Assembly (NCBI GenBank): GCA_963805645.1
Contig: CAWDVA010000005.1
Span: 381,519 to 445,518 of the forward strand
DNA: 64,000 bases
Direction of reading: 5' to 3'
Source: CAVXEH01 sp963805645
GTDB taxonomy: Bacteria; Chloroflexota; Limnocylindria; QHBO01
Below the pieces are notes generated by a model that saw only the letters and a program-made list of their open reading frames with translations, did not search any database and had not been told where the DNA came from. The position numbers and the translations under genes are program-made. Positions 9,486-16,919 of the stretch are shown here, in pieces (position 1 is the stretch's first letter; each line of letters opens with the position of its first letter).

Positions 9486-11036
9486 TCACAGCGGGATGTT
9501 GCCGTGCTTCTTGGGTGGCAGCGACTGCCGCTTGCCCTCCAGCATGGCCAGGCCGGCGACGAGCCGGGCGCGCGTCTCGGACGGCAGGATCACCTCGTCG
9601 ACGTACCCACGGGCCGCGGCGATGTACGGGTTTGCGAAGCGCTCCTCATACTCGGCCACGAGCTGCGCGCGCTCCGCAGCCGGGTCGGCGGCAGACTCGA
9701 TGCGGTCGCGGAAGATGATGTTCACCGCACCCTCGACGCCCATGACGGCGATCTCGGCGGTGGGCCAGGCGAAGTTCAGGTCGCCGCGAACGTGCTTGCT
9801 GCTCATCACGTCGTAGGCCCCGCCGTACGCCTTCCTGGTGATGACCGTCAGCTTGGGCACGGTCGCCTCGCAGTAGGCGTACAGCAGCTTGGCGCCATGC
9901 CGGATGATGCCGCGATGCTCCTGGTCGACGCCCGGGAGGAAGCCCGGGACATCGACGAGGGTGACGAGCGGCACGTTGAAGGCGTCGCAGGTCCGGACGA
10001 AGCGCCCGGCCTTGTCCGATGCGTCGATGTCCAGCACCCCGGCCAGCACCTCCGGCTGCTGGGCGACGATCCCCACGCTCCGGCCCTCGATCCGGCCGAA
10101 GCCGCAGATGACGTTGCGCGCGAAATGGGCGTGCACCTCGAGGAAGGAGCCGGCGTCCACGATGCCGCCGATGACCGTGTGCATGTCGTAGGAGCGCTGC
10201 GGCGAGTCGGGGATCACGGCGTCCAGGGCTGCCCCGTCGACGGCGGGCGGTTGCCATTCCCCCATCCGCGGCGTGAGCTCCACGTTGTTCTGCGGCAGGT
10301 AGCCGAGCAGCGCCCGCCCCAGCGCGATGGCCTGCGGTTCGCCGGGCGATAGGAAGTGCGCGACACCGCTCTTCTCGTTGTGCACCCGTGCGCCGCCGAG
10401 ACCGTCAAAGTCGATCTCCTCGTGGGTCACCGTCTTCACCACGTTGGGACCGGTCACGAACATGTAGCTCGTACCCTCGGTCATGACGGTGAAGTCCGTG
10501 ATCGCCGGGGAGTACACCGCGCCCCCGGCGCAGGGCCCCAGGATGAGCGAGATCTGGGGGACGACACCGCTGGCCAGGGTGTTGCGCAGGAAGATATCCG
10601 CGTAGCCGCCCAGGCTCACGACGCCCTCCTGGATCCGCGCGCCACCGGAGTCAGACAGGCCGATGATGGGCGCACCCGCCTCCACGGCCAGGTCCATGAC
10701 CTTGCAGATCTTTTCCGCGTGCGCCTCCGACAGCGACCCGCCGAACACGGTGAAGTCCTGGGCGTAGACGAAGACGAGCCGGCCCTCGATCCGCCCGAAC
10801 CCGGTCACCACCCCATCGCCGGGGATGCGCTGCGCGTCGAGGCCGAAGTCGCTGGCTCGATGGGCGACCAGCGCATCCAGCTCGAAGAAGCTTCCCTCAT
10901 CAAGAAGCAGGTCCATGCGCTCACGCGCGGTGAGCTTGCCGCGCGCATGCTGCTGCTCGATGCGTCGCTCGCCGCCGCCGAGCTTCGCCTCGCGGCGCAG
11001 CTCCATCAGCCGCGCATGTTTGTCCGCCGTCGACAC
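9486..11036 (-). CDS. pccB: Propionyl-CoA (acyl-CoA) carboxylase carboxyltransferase subunit
   Basis: A 516-residue carboxyltransferase with fused N and C crotonase-like halves, normal for PccB/AccD5. It moves the carboxyl group from biotin to propionyl-CoA. Visible motifs: ARGKLTARERMDLLLD, the oxyanion and CoA sites GLSDSGGARIQEGV and GPCAGGAVYSPA, then DVPGFLPG and RKAYGGAYDVMSSK. The start is GTG at 11036 behind a very strong site, CGGAGGAGATCC. A longer open frame upstream runs through the tRNA and is not coding. The gene begins 20 bases after the tRNA 3' end on the same strand. Confidence 0.93.
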   Translation of the reverse strand: MSTADKHARLMELRREAKLGGGERRIEQQHARGKLTARERMDLLLDEGSFFELDALVAHRASDFGLDAQRIPGDGVVTGFGRIEGRLVFVYAQDFTVFGGSLSEAHAEKICKVMDLAVEAGAPIIGLSDSGGARIQEGVVSLGGYADIFLRNTLASGVVPQISLILGPCAGGAVYSPAITDFTVMTEGTSYMFVTGPNVVKTVTHEEIDFDGLGGARVHNEKSGVAHFLSPGEPQAIALGRALLGYLPQNNVELTPRMGEWQPPAVDGAALDAVIPDSPQRSYDMHTVIGGIVDAGSFLEVHAHFARNVICGFGRIEGRSVGIVAQQPEVLAGVLDIDASDKAGRFVRTCDAFNVPLVTLVDVPGFLPGVDQEHRGIIRHGAKLLYAYCEATVPKLTVITRKAYGGAYDVMSSKHVRGDLNFAWPTAEIAVMGVEGAVNIIFRDRIESAADPAAERAQLVAEYEERFANPYIAAARGYVDEVILPSETRARLVAGLAMLEGKRQSLPPKKHGNIPL

Positions 11037-11056
11037 GGATCTCCTCCGAAAGTGCG

Positions 11057-11132
11057 TGGTGGGCCCAGCAGGGATCGAACCTGCGACCAGCCGGTTATGA
11101 GCCGGATGCTCTGACCACTGAGCTATGGGCCC
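11057..11132 (-). tRNA. tRNA with CAT anticodon (elongator Met or lysidine-type Ile2)
   Basis: A complete cloverleaf can be drawn on the minus strand. The acceptor stem is GGGCCCA paired with TGGGCCC, the D-arm GCTC/GAGC, the anticodon loop CTCATAA giving CAT, and the T-arm GCAGG/CCTGC with loop TTCGATC. The discriminator is A73 and the 3' CCA is encoded. Base 27-43 looks mismatched. No T-loop or acceptor clue alone separates Met from Ile2; the initiator tRNA is unlikely because the first pair is a normal G-C. Confidence 0.9.
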
Positions 11133-11167
11133 GTCGATGCTGGTGGACAAGTCGAGTATAGGCGCTC

Positions 11168-11183
11168 GTCTTTGCACAAAGAC
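11168..11183. repeat. Inverted repeat upstream of parA
   Basis: GTCTTTG and CAAAGAC are perfect 7-base arms separated by two bases. It lies in the 171-base gap between the tRNA and parA. It is not the common parS sequence. It could be an operator for ParAB autoregulation or for the tRNA-pccB promoter. Confidence 0.5.
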
Positions 11184-11201
11184 AACAGGTGCCGGACACC
11201 T

Positions 11202-11210
11202 TGTGGATAA
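11202..11210 (-). promoter_or_regulatory. DnaA-box-like 9-mer
   Basis: On the minus strand this is exactly TTATCCACA, the consensus DnaA box. Only one perfect copy is present; GGTGGACAA near 11141 is a weaker match. A lone 9-mer can occur by chance, but parAB genes are often close to the origin. Confidence 0.4.
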
Positions 11211-11303
11211 CTTTCGTGGACCGGCCCCCGGTCGCGCCGCTATCATCGGCGGAACCGCATTCGCGGCCATCTCCCGCCAGCCGAGTCGCACACAGGTGTT
11301 GCG

Positions 11304-12071
11304 TTGACCAAGGTCATTGCCATTGCGAACCAGAAGGGTGGGGTCGGCAAGACGACCACCTCCATCAACCTCGGCGGCGCCCTGGCCGAGATCGGATACC
11401 GGGTCCTGTGCATCGACATGGATCCTCAGGCGAACCTGACGGTCGGGCTCGGTATCTCCCTCTCCGATGTCCGGCTCTCCATGGGGAACGTGCTGTCAGA
11501 GGACCGCACGCCGCTCGAGGAGGTGGTGCGCCAGACGGAGATGCCCGGACTGTCCGTGGCGCCGTCGACGCTCGAGCTGGCGTCGACGGAGGTCGAGCTG
11601 TTCACCGCCATCGGCCGCGAGATGGTGCTGCGTGATGCCATCGCCGGCTGGGCGGAGACGACCTTCGACGTGATCATCATCGACTGTCCGCCGACCCTCG
11701 GTCTGCTCACGATCAACGCGCTCGTCGCCAGCAGCCGGGTGATCATCCCCGTGCAAACCCAGTACTACGCCATCAAGGGCCTCACCGCCCTGATCAAGGT
11801 CATCAACACCATCAAGCTCAAGCTCAACCACGATCTCGAGATCCAGGGCCTGCTGGCGACATTCTTCGACGGACGAACGGTCCTCGCCCGCGAGATGCTC
11901 GAGAACCTGCGCGAGCTCGGCGATCAGCGGGTCTTCAACACCATGATCAAGAACACGGTAAAGCTCGGCGAGGCACCGCTGACCGGAAAGCCGGTGACCG
12001 AGTACGCGTCGAACTCGAGCGCAGCGCATGCCTTCCGCGACCTTGCCCGAGAGGTGGTCGAACTTGGCTAG
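11304..12071 (+). CDS. parA: Chromosome partitioning ATPase ParA/Soj
   Basis: This 255-residue ParA-family ATPase positions ParB-parS complexes during chromosome segregation. The deviant Walker A motif KGGVGKTT is at residues 11-18, the Walker A' region CIDMDPQANLTVGLG follows, and the Walker B IIIDCPPTLGLLT is mid-protein. There is no N-terminal HTH, so this is the small type Ib/Soj form. The start codon is TTG at 11304 with only weak ribosome-site sequence before it; a TATCAT -10 candidate lies at 11241-11246. It overlaps parB. Confidence 0.92.
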   Translation: MTKVIAIANQKGGVGKTTTSINLGGALAEIGYRVLCIDMDPQANLTVGLGISLSDVRLSMGNVLSEDRTPLEEVVRQTEMPGLSVAPSTLELASTEVELFTAIGREMVLRDAIAGWAETTFDVIIIDCPPTLGLLTINALVASSRVIIPVQTQYYAIKGLTALIKVINTIKLKLNHDLEIQGLLATFFDGRTVLAREMLENLRELGDQRVFNTMIKNTVKLGEAPLTGKPVTEYASNSSAAHAFRDLAREVVELG

Positions 12072-13035
12072 CAAGCGTCCCGCATTCCGGGAGAACATCC
12101 ACCGCCTGTTCGACGAGGCGGCGGCCATGGACCTCGGTCCGGGCGTCGTGTCGCTGATCGAGTCGCGTGCGACCCGCGCGCAGATCCGCGAGATCGCCGT
12201 CGACCGCATCCTCCCGAACCCCGCCCAGCCGCGCCTGTCCTACGAGGAGGATTCGCTCACAGAGCTGGCCAACAGCATCCGGGAACATGGCGTCCTGCAG
12301 CCGATCCTGGTGCGCCCGGTCGGCAACCAGTTCGAGCTGATCGCCGGCGAACGACGCTGGCGTGCCTCACGGCTCGCCGAGCGCCAGACGATCCCGGCCA
12401 TCGTCGTGGAGTTCGACGAGCAGACGGCTCTCGAGGTGTCGATCATCGAGAACCTCCAGCGCGAGGACGTCTCGCCCCTGGAGGAGGCGGCGATGTACCG
12501 CAAGATGACCGACCTGGGCTACTCGGTCCGCCAGCTGGCGCAGAAGATCGGCAAGGACAAGGGCTACGTCGAGAACCGCCTGCGCCTGGCCGACGCGCCT
12601 CCCGAGATCCGTGAGCTCGTGTCCGTGCGCAAAGACACCATCAGCCACGCGTACGAGCTGATGCGCATCACCGACGACCGGGTCCGGCGCCGTCTGGCGA
12701 AGCGGGTCGCCGCTGGCGACCTGACCCTCGCGAAGCTTCGCGCGATCACGGGCGGCGATGTTCCCGACGGCGAGGAGGCGGCTCCCACGACCCGGCGACG
12801 GGCCCGGACGACGGCGGGAGCCGTGGCCGCCGCCCGCCAGGCTGACGACGCGCTCCTCGACACCAAGGGCAAGCTGAGCGGGGCCGTCGACGAGCTGGTG
12901 GATCTGCTCCGACACCCGGACGTGATGGAGCAGATTCCGGAGGTCAACCGCGCCAACCTGGCCAAGTACCTCACCATCACCCGGCTCAAGCTGGAAAACG
13001 CGATCGCGATCCTGCGCTCCGGGATCGAGGAGTAG
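12064..13035 (+). CDS. parB: Chromosome partitioning protein ParB/Spo0J
   Basis: A 323-residue ParB: N-terminal CTPase/nuclease-like domain with PNPAQPRLSYEED, GERRWRASRLA and IIENLQREDVSPLEEA, then an HTH for parS (LGYSVRQLAQKIGKDKGYV) and a C-terminal dimer domain with a basic Arg-rich linker (TTRRRARTT). The TTG at 12064 overlaps the parA stop and gives the usual length; an ATG at 12028 would extend it deep into parA. ParA and ParB form one operon. Confidence 0.92.
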   Translation: MASKRPAFRENIHRLFDEAAAMDLGPGVVSLIESRATRAQIREIAVDRILPNPAQPRLSYEEDSLTELANSIREHGVLQPILVRPVGNQFELIAGERRWRASRLAERQTIPAIVVEFDEQTALEVSIIENLQREDVSPLEEAAMYRKMTDLGYSVRQLAQKIGKDKGYVENRLRLADAPPEIRELVSVRKDTISHAYELMRITDDRVRRRLAKRVAAGDLTLAKLRAITGGDVPDGEEAAPTTRRRARTTAGAVAAARQADDALLDTKGKLSGAVDELVDLLRHPDVMEQIPEVNRANLAKYLTITRLKLENAIAILRSGIEE

Positions 13036-13070
13036 CCGACTCCGGCGACAGCCGCTCGCGCGGCCGACGG

Positions 13071-13433
13071 CTACGGGGTGTAGGCCATCACCTCGCGGTG
13101 CGCGACGAGGAAGTCGATCAGTCGCTCGCGGGCCTGGGGGTCGATCCGGCGCAACCCGGAGATCGCGCGGGGCAGCTCGAAGATGGGCGCCGCCAGGTGA
13201 CCCGCGGTGTCGATTCCGACCACGTGATCCGGTCCCCCACCGACGAGGAACGCCCGCTGGAAGCCGCGCGTGTCGAGCTTCGCGACGCTGCAGAAGGCGG
13301 CGATGGCGGTGCCCACGCCCATCCGCTTGGCGAAGTCCACGAACAGGTCCGCCGCCCAGTGGTCGATCTGCTCGTCCGACTGGGCCGCGACCATCTCCCG
13401 GTACGGCTGCTCTTCGACGGTGGCGCTGCTCAT
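13071..13433 (-). CDS. Conserved-looking hypothetical protein
   Basis: About 120 residues, starting MSSATVEEQPYREM. It has no signal peptide or membrane segment. The middle has a Gly-rich turn VGGGPDHVVG and the C-terminus IDPQARERLIDFLVAHREV. I do not recognise the fold. An upstream ATG at 13481 would add 16 residues of Arg-rich sequence and is less likely. It is convergent with parB (35 bases between stops). Confidence 0.6.
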   Translation of the reverse strand: MSSATVEEQPYREMVAAQSDEQIDHWAADLFVDFAKRMGVGTAIAAFCSVAKLDTRGFQRAFLVGGGPDHVVGIDTAGHLAAPIFELPRAISGLRRIDPQARERLIDFLVAHREVMAYTP

Positions 13434-13519
13434 GGGCCGATGATAGCCGAGCGACGCCCGGCCCAGACGCGCCGCCGACACGATGCGCCGGCAGGCGCCG
13501 GGCGACGCCGCTCCCCTGC

Positions 13520-13525
13520 TATCCT
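13520..13525 (+). promoter_or_regulatory. Candidate leaderless -10 box
   Basis: TATCCT ends six bases before the GTG at 13532. The geometry would put transcription start at or next to the start codon, and no Shine-Dalgarno sequence is present. Confidence 0.4.
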
Positions 13526-13531
13526 CCGGTC

Positions 13532-14098
13532 GTGATCAACCGTGCCAGCGACCCCCGCACCGAGGACCGCATCGCGTTCGAGATCCTGCGCGGCACTGCC
13601 GGCACCGACGTGCCCGCGGTGATTGGTCGCGCGGTCTTCAGCCGCGGCAGCGCAACGGTCGACGCCGAGGAGAGCGTGGCCGTGGCCATCCGCGAGCTGC
13701 TGGCGCGTCCCTTCGTCGACCGTGTCCAGGCAGACGAGCGTCCACGGGGTTACCGACGCAGCGCACACGGGCAGGTCGACTTCCTCGTGCCGGGCATGGC
13801 CGAGCACTTCATCGCCCGGATGCGCGGCCTCTGGCTCAGCTACCCGGACGGCTCGGTGGTGACGGCGCGCGAGGAGCCTCCTTCGGCGACACCGCAGGAC
13901 ACGCTCCCGGCCATCTCCGACACGACGGAGTCCTCGCCCACCGTCATTGAGCCCTCCACACGCCGGGGCACGCTCGAGGCCGACGAAGAGACGGCAGGCG
14001 GGCCGCCCCTGGTCCGCGGCCACGCGCCGCTCAGCGGTCTCCGCACCGTCGCGCCGGCGCCATCGACGCATCGCACGGATTGCGGCTGGATCGTCTAG
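13532..14098 (+). CDS. Hypothetical protein with conserved-looking N-terminal half
   Basis: A 188-residue protein beginning with GTG. The first 110 residues are ordered in appearance (MINRASDPRTEDRIAFEIL, then LLARPFVDRVQADERPRGYR). The C-terminal 75 residues are Pro/Ser/Thr-rich and look disordered. There is no membrane segment. I do not recognise a family. A -10 box six bases before the GTG supports this start. Confidence 0.55.
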   Translation: MINRASDPRTEDRIAFEILRGTAGTDVPAVIGRAVFSRGSATVDAEESVAVAIRELLARPFVDRVQADERPRGYRRSAHGQVDFLVPGMAEHFIARMRGLWLSYPDGSVVTAREEPPSATPQDTLPAISDTTESSPTVIEPSTRRGTLEADEETAGGPPLVRGHAPLSGLRTVAPAPSTHRTDCGWIV

Positions 14099-14197
14099 GA
14101 TTCTTGCGCAGATTTACCGAGACTTACTGAGATGTTGCTGGTTCTCCCGCCTGACCTGGCGCGCCGCAGGCGAATGAGCACGCCGACCCCGATCGAG

Positions 14198-14203
14198 TAG
14201 AAT
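14198..14203 (+). promoter_or_regulatory. Candidate leaderless -10 box
   Basis: TAGAAT lies eight bases before the ATG at 14212. As for 13520-13525, spacing predicts a transcript with almost no leader. Confidence 0.4.
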
Positions 14204-14211
14204 CTGCCGCG

Positions 14212-14424
14212 ATGTCCACGCGATTCCTGATCGTCCCTGCCGGCATCCTGGCCGTTGCCCTCGTCTACTGGCTCCTGTCGCACGACATGGCCGGGACGAC
14301 GATGCTGGGCATCTTCGGCCTCGCGACGGGCCTGTACGGCGCAATCCTGCTGCCGTCCGCGAACGACGTGGGCCCCACCGCGCCAGTCGATCCGGACTGG
14401 GAGCCGGGCAGGCGCCCGGACTGA
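14212..14424 (+). CDS. Two-helix small membrane protein
   Basis: A 70-residue protein with two membrane helices (FLIVPAGILAVALVYWLL and MLGIFGLATGLYGAILL) and an acidic, Pro-rich C-terminal tail. This layout resembles the small subunit IV of actinobacterial cytochrome c oxidases, but no oxidase gene is nearby and the similarity is weak. It begins at an ATG preceded by a leaderless-type TAGAAT box. Confidence 0.6.
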   Translation: MSTRFLIVPAGILAVALVYWLLSHDMAGTTMLGIFGLATGLYGAILLPSANDVGPTAPVDPDWEPGRRPD

Positions 14425-14462
14425 TCCCCCGCCGCAGCACCCCGGACGCCGGACACGTTGAT

Positions 14463-14515
14463 GCCGGGGTCCCTGTGGCTGCCCTAGCGGTTGCCCGCTA
14501 ACACAGAGCCCCGGC
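14463..14515. terminator. Long nested hairpin downstream of the small membrane gene
   Basis: Outer arms GCCGGGG and CCCCGGC enclose CTGTG/CACAG and an inner TAGCGG/CCGCTA stem. There is no T-tract on either strand, so it is a weak case for an intrinsic terminator. It lies between the stop at 14424 and the convergent lipoprotein gene. It could serve both strands. Confidence 0.4.
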
Positions 14516-14588
14516 TCACCAGTACTAACGGACTAGCCCGCCCGGTGTTAGTCGACCCACTGAGAAATCCTGGCCCGATGGCGCCAGA

Positions 14589-15008
14589 TCAGCGGATCCC
14601 CGTGTCGTACCCGATGTCGACGACCACGCGGCTCTCCCCCGCCCGGACCTCCACGCTGACCGGCGATGGGGTCCCGAGCAGTCCGGCAACAGGCTGAGGG
14701 ACGAGCCGATACGTCCCCGGAGCCAGGTCGGCGACAAAGGCACCGTCCGCCCCGGAGACGACGGACATGACCTCGGTGCCGTCGGCGTCGCGAATCGAGA
14801 TCACGGCGTTCGGAACCGGCTGCGCCGAGCACGCCGGCGCCGGGGGCGCGCGCTCGACCGGGCAGGTCGGGGCGGCGGTGACCAGCCCGACCACCGCGAC
14901 CAGGCCCGACGCCGGGCCCCGCGATCCGGGCGGTGCGCACGCGCCGAGGCCGACGGCCAGGGCAAGGACCACGGCCGGCAGCACCGTGGATGCGGCTCGA
15001 ACGGTCAC
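14589..15008 (-). CDS. Lipoprotein with a carboxypeptidase-regulatory-like domain
   Basis: About 139 residues. A signal peptide ends in the lipobox VGLGAC, so the mature protein is a lipid-anchored surface protein. After a Cys/Pro-rich linker, NAVISIRDADGTEV and DGAFVADLAPGTYRLVPQPV form a transthyretin-like (carboxypeptidase regulatory) beta domain. Such domains usually bind or stabilise extracellular proteins. GTG at 15008 gives a normal signal peptide; GTG at 15053 is an alternative. Function unknown. Confidence 0.65.
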   Translation of the reverse strand: MTVRAASTVLPAVVLALAVGLGACAPPGSRGPASGLVAVVGLVTAAPTCPVERAPPAPACSAQPVPNAVISIRDADGTEVMSVVSGADGAFVADLAPGTYRLVPQPVAGLLGTPSPVSVEVRAGESRVVVDIGYDTGIR

Positions 15009-15079
15009 CCCAGTCAGACGCCGCGGCCCGCCTCCGGGTTCCGGGTTCCGCACCCGTTCGCCGCATTCGCGTCCGGTCG

Positions 15080-15586
15080 CTAGAGGCGCTCCGCCGCAAG
15101 ATGATCCAGCGCTCGCGCCAGAGCCGCCTCTTCGACCGATGTCAGGCGTCCTTCGAGGACCGGCAGGTAGAGCTCCTCCTCCGACAGGTGCGTCTTCAGC
15201 AGAGCATAGAGCCGCAGCATGATCCGCCGGAGCGCCAGCACCGACGACCGATCCACCTCGAGCACCGCATCCGCTCCGATGCGACGGCCGAGGGATGCGA
15301 CGAGCCGCCGGATCTCCCGGTGCTCCGTCGCCATGGGGACGGTAATGCCCCGGGTCGCCAGCAAGCGGTCGAGAGTGGGGTAGACCGCCACCTCCACGGT
15401 CTCCATGTGCGGGATCAGGCTGTGCACCAGGCCCTCGTGTACCTCGCGCAGCTGCGGCAGCTGGCTGACCAGCCGGGCATTGTCCAGGCAGTCACCGTTG
15501 AGACAGTCGGCGAGTTCGTTCAGCTGGTTCACATACCGCCACATCAGATCATGGTGCTCATGGGTCACCTTGGTCAGCGGCAGCAT
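15080..15586 (-). CDS. Hemerythrin HHE-domain protein
   Basis: A 168-residue four-helix protein with the hemerythrin-type His pattern: THEHHDLMW near the start, SLIPHMETVEVAVYP in the middle, ATEHREIRRL and LKTHLSEEELYLPVLE towards the end. These residues can bind a di-iron centre that senses or stores oxygen or handles nitric oxide. The ATG at 15586 has a good GGAGGTGA site. It starts four bases after the Dps gene stop and is probably co-transcribed, giving a small iron/oxygen module. Confidence 0.85.
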   Translation of the reverse strand: MLPLTKVTHEHHDLMWRYVNQLNELADCLNGDCLDNARLVSQLPQLREVHEGLVHSLIPHMETVEVAVYPTLDRLLATRGITVPMATEHREIRRLVASLGRRIGADAVLEVDRSSVLALRRIMLRLYALLKTHLSEEELYLPVLEGRLTSVEEAALARALDHLAAERL

Positions 15587-15590
15587 GGGG

Positions 15591-16073
15591 TCACCTCCCT
15601 GCGGCCTCTCCGACCGTTGCGCGCAGCATCCACAGCGTCTTCTCGTGGATGGCCATCCGGCGGCCGGCCAGATCCAGCGAGACCGGGTCGGATGCCGCCT
15701 CCGCGGCGCGGGCGACCGCGGCCGCAGTTCGGAGCAGCACCTCGTGGCCCTCGATGAGTCGTCGAACCATCTCCATGGCGTCGGGCGCACCCTCCGCATC
15801 CACGACCGAAGCCAGATGTGAGAGTTCTCGGTACGAGCCGGGGGCCATTGACCCGAGGGCTCGGATCCGTTCCGCGATCTCGTCGACGGCGTCGCGCAGC
15901 TCCAGGTACTGCTCCTCGAACATCAGGTGCAGTGAGCGGAAGTGCGGTCCCGTCACGTTCCAGTGGTAGCCGTGCGTCTTGAGGTAGAGCGTGTACGTGT
16001 CGGCGAGCAGGCGTGCAAGCTCGTCGGCGAGCGCCCCCCGCATGCCGGAGACGCTCTGCGCGGGAGCAATCAT
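15591..16073 (-). CDS. dps: Dps-family DNA-binding ferritin
   Basis: A 160-residue Dps-like ferritin. It stores iron and protects DNA from peroxide. The ferroxidase residues are visible: KTHGYHWNV (His37) followed by DAVDEIAER (Asp64, Glu68) with the spacing of the family. The ATG at 16073 has a GGAGGG site at normal distance; an ATG at 16094 and one at 16148 are less supported. It is upstream of the hemerythrin gene in the same direction and just downstream of the PadR pair. Confidence 0.9.
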   Translation of the reverse strand: MIAPAQSVSGMRGALADELARLLADTYTLYLKTHGYHWNVTGPHFRSLHLMFEEQYLELRDAVDEIAERIRALGSMAPGSYRELSHLASVVDAEGAPDAMEMVRRLIEGHEVLLRTAAAVARAAEAASDPVSLDLAGRRMAIHEKTLWMLRATVGEAAGR

Positions 16074-16144
16074 CTCGGGAACCCTCCGTCTCATGTGTCG
16101 AGCACGACCCGGCATGCCCGCGCAAGCCGGGTCGCCCTCGTCTG

Positions 16145-16414
16145 TCAAGGGCGTCCGGCAGCCGGGCGGACGCCGCGAAGATCCTCCAGATCGGCCTCGA
16201 GTCGGCTCATCTCCTCCCGGAGCTCGTCCAGCCGTGCCTCGATCGCCTCCGCCGGGGCGGCCCGGTCCGGCCGCGAACCGCGGCGGCGCGGCCGCCAGGT
16301 CGGCCAGTCGGCTTCGTCATACCAATCAACGGGCCCATACCAGGCACGGTCGAATGGTGCGCGGTGCCAGGGCGCGCAGCCGTGCCCGTCGTGCCAGCCA
16401 TGCCAACAACCCAC
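16145..16414 (-). CDS. His/Trp-rich small protein with C-terminal coiled coil
   Basis: About 90 residues. The N-terminal third is unusually rich in His, Trp and Cys (CWHGWHDGHGCAPWHRAPFD), which suggests metal or heme binding. The C-terminal third, AEAIEARLDELREEMSRLEA, is a heptad-like coiled coil. A GTG start at 16414 has a GGGAGG site five bases before it and lies directly after the PadR stop; an ATG at 16438 is an alternative. I do not know its function; pairing with the regulator suggests it is a co-sensor or target. Confidence 0.6.
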   Translation of the reverse strand: MGCWHGWHDGHGCAPWHRAPFDRAWYGPVDWYDEADWPTWRPRRRGSRPDRAAPAEAIEARLDELREEMSRLEADLEDLRGVRPAAGRP

Positions 16415-16415
16415 A

Positions 16416-16850
16416 TCAACCTCCCGCACGCCAGCCAAGACGATCGGTTCCGTCCAGGAATGCCTCGATCAGGCGCGCACGTTCATGCATCACCCCGATC
16501 CACTCGTTGAGCGCGGCACGACCGGCCCGCGTGAGCCGGTATGTCCGCCGGGGTGGTCCGTCCTCCATCACCCAGGCCGATTCCACCAGGCCATCCGCCT
16601 CAAGCTCACGGAGAGTCCGGTACGCCATCCCCACATCCACACCGTCGGGCGCCAGGCAGAGGTCGTTCAGGCCCGCGATCAGCGCTCCCCCGTGGGCTTC
16701 CCCGTCCGCGACAAGTCGCAGCAGGAATGGCTCCAGCCACCGTCCCCGGCGGCCGCCAGGGCGTACCCAGCCCCGGTAGCCGCCGTGATGCGGATGGGGG
16801 TCGGCGTGGTGCCGTGCGTGGTCCTGCCCTTGGCGATCAGCATCGACCAT
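16416..16850 (-). CDS. PadR-family transcriptional regulator
   Basis: A 144-residue winged-helix regulator. After a His-rich N-terminal tail (HARHHADPHPHH), the PadR core is clear: EPFLLRLVADGEAHGGALIA, MAYRTLRELEADGLVESAWV, and PRRTYRLTRAGRAALNEW, followed by a short C-terminal helix. PadR proteins usually repress their own promoter and are released by small ligands or metals. An inverted repeat 14 bases upstream fits this. It is followed directly by the His/Trp-rich gene. Confidence 0.85.
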   Translation of the reverse strand: MVDADRQGQDHARHHADPHPHHGGYRGWVRPGGRRGRWLEPFLLRLVADGEAHGGALIAGLNDLCLAPDGVDVGMAYRTLRELEADGLVESAWVMEDGPPRRTYRLTRAGRAALNEWIGVMHERARLIEAFLDGTDRLGWRAGG

Positions 16851-16863
16851 GCCAATAGCATGA

Positions 16864-16880
16864 ATATGTCTCCAACATAT
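16864..16880. promoter_or_regulatory. Candidate PadR operator
   Basis: ATATGT and ACATAT are perfect 6-base arms around a 5-base spacer, directly upstream of the padR start. ATGT/ACAT half-sites are common in PadR operators, but usually with a longer spacer, so autoregulation is inferred. Confidence 0.45.
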
Positions 16881-16919
16881 GCCTAGAGCCGAACGGCCCT
16901 CGTGAAGACGGCCCGGGGG

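Noticed and set aside
7878..10352. A very long plus-strand open frame (over 800 codons) opposite the biotin carboxylase and carboxyltransferase genes
   Set aside because: It is antisense to clearly recognisable enzymes, its composition is Arg/Gly/His-rich, and it matches the antisense frame expected in GC-rich DNA.
11057..11132. Isoleucine tRNA with GAT anticodon
   Set aside because: The acceptor stem resembles some tRNA-Ile(GAT), but the anticodon loop reads CTCATAA, so the anticodon is CAT.
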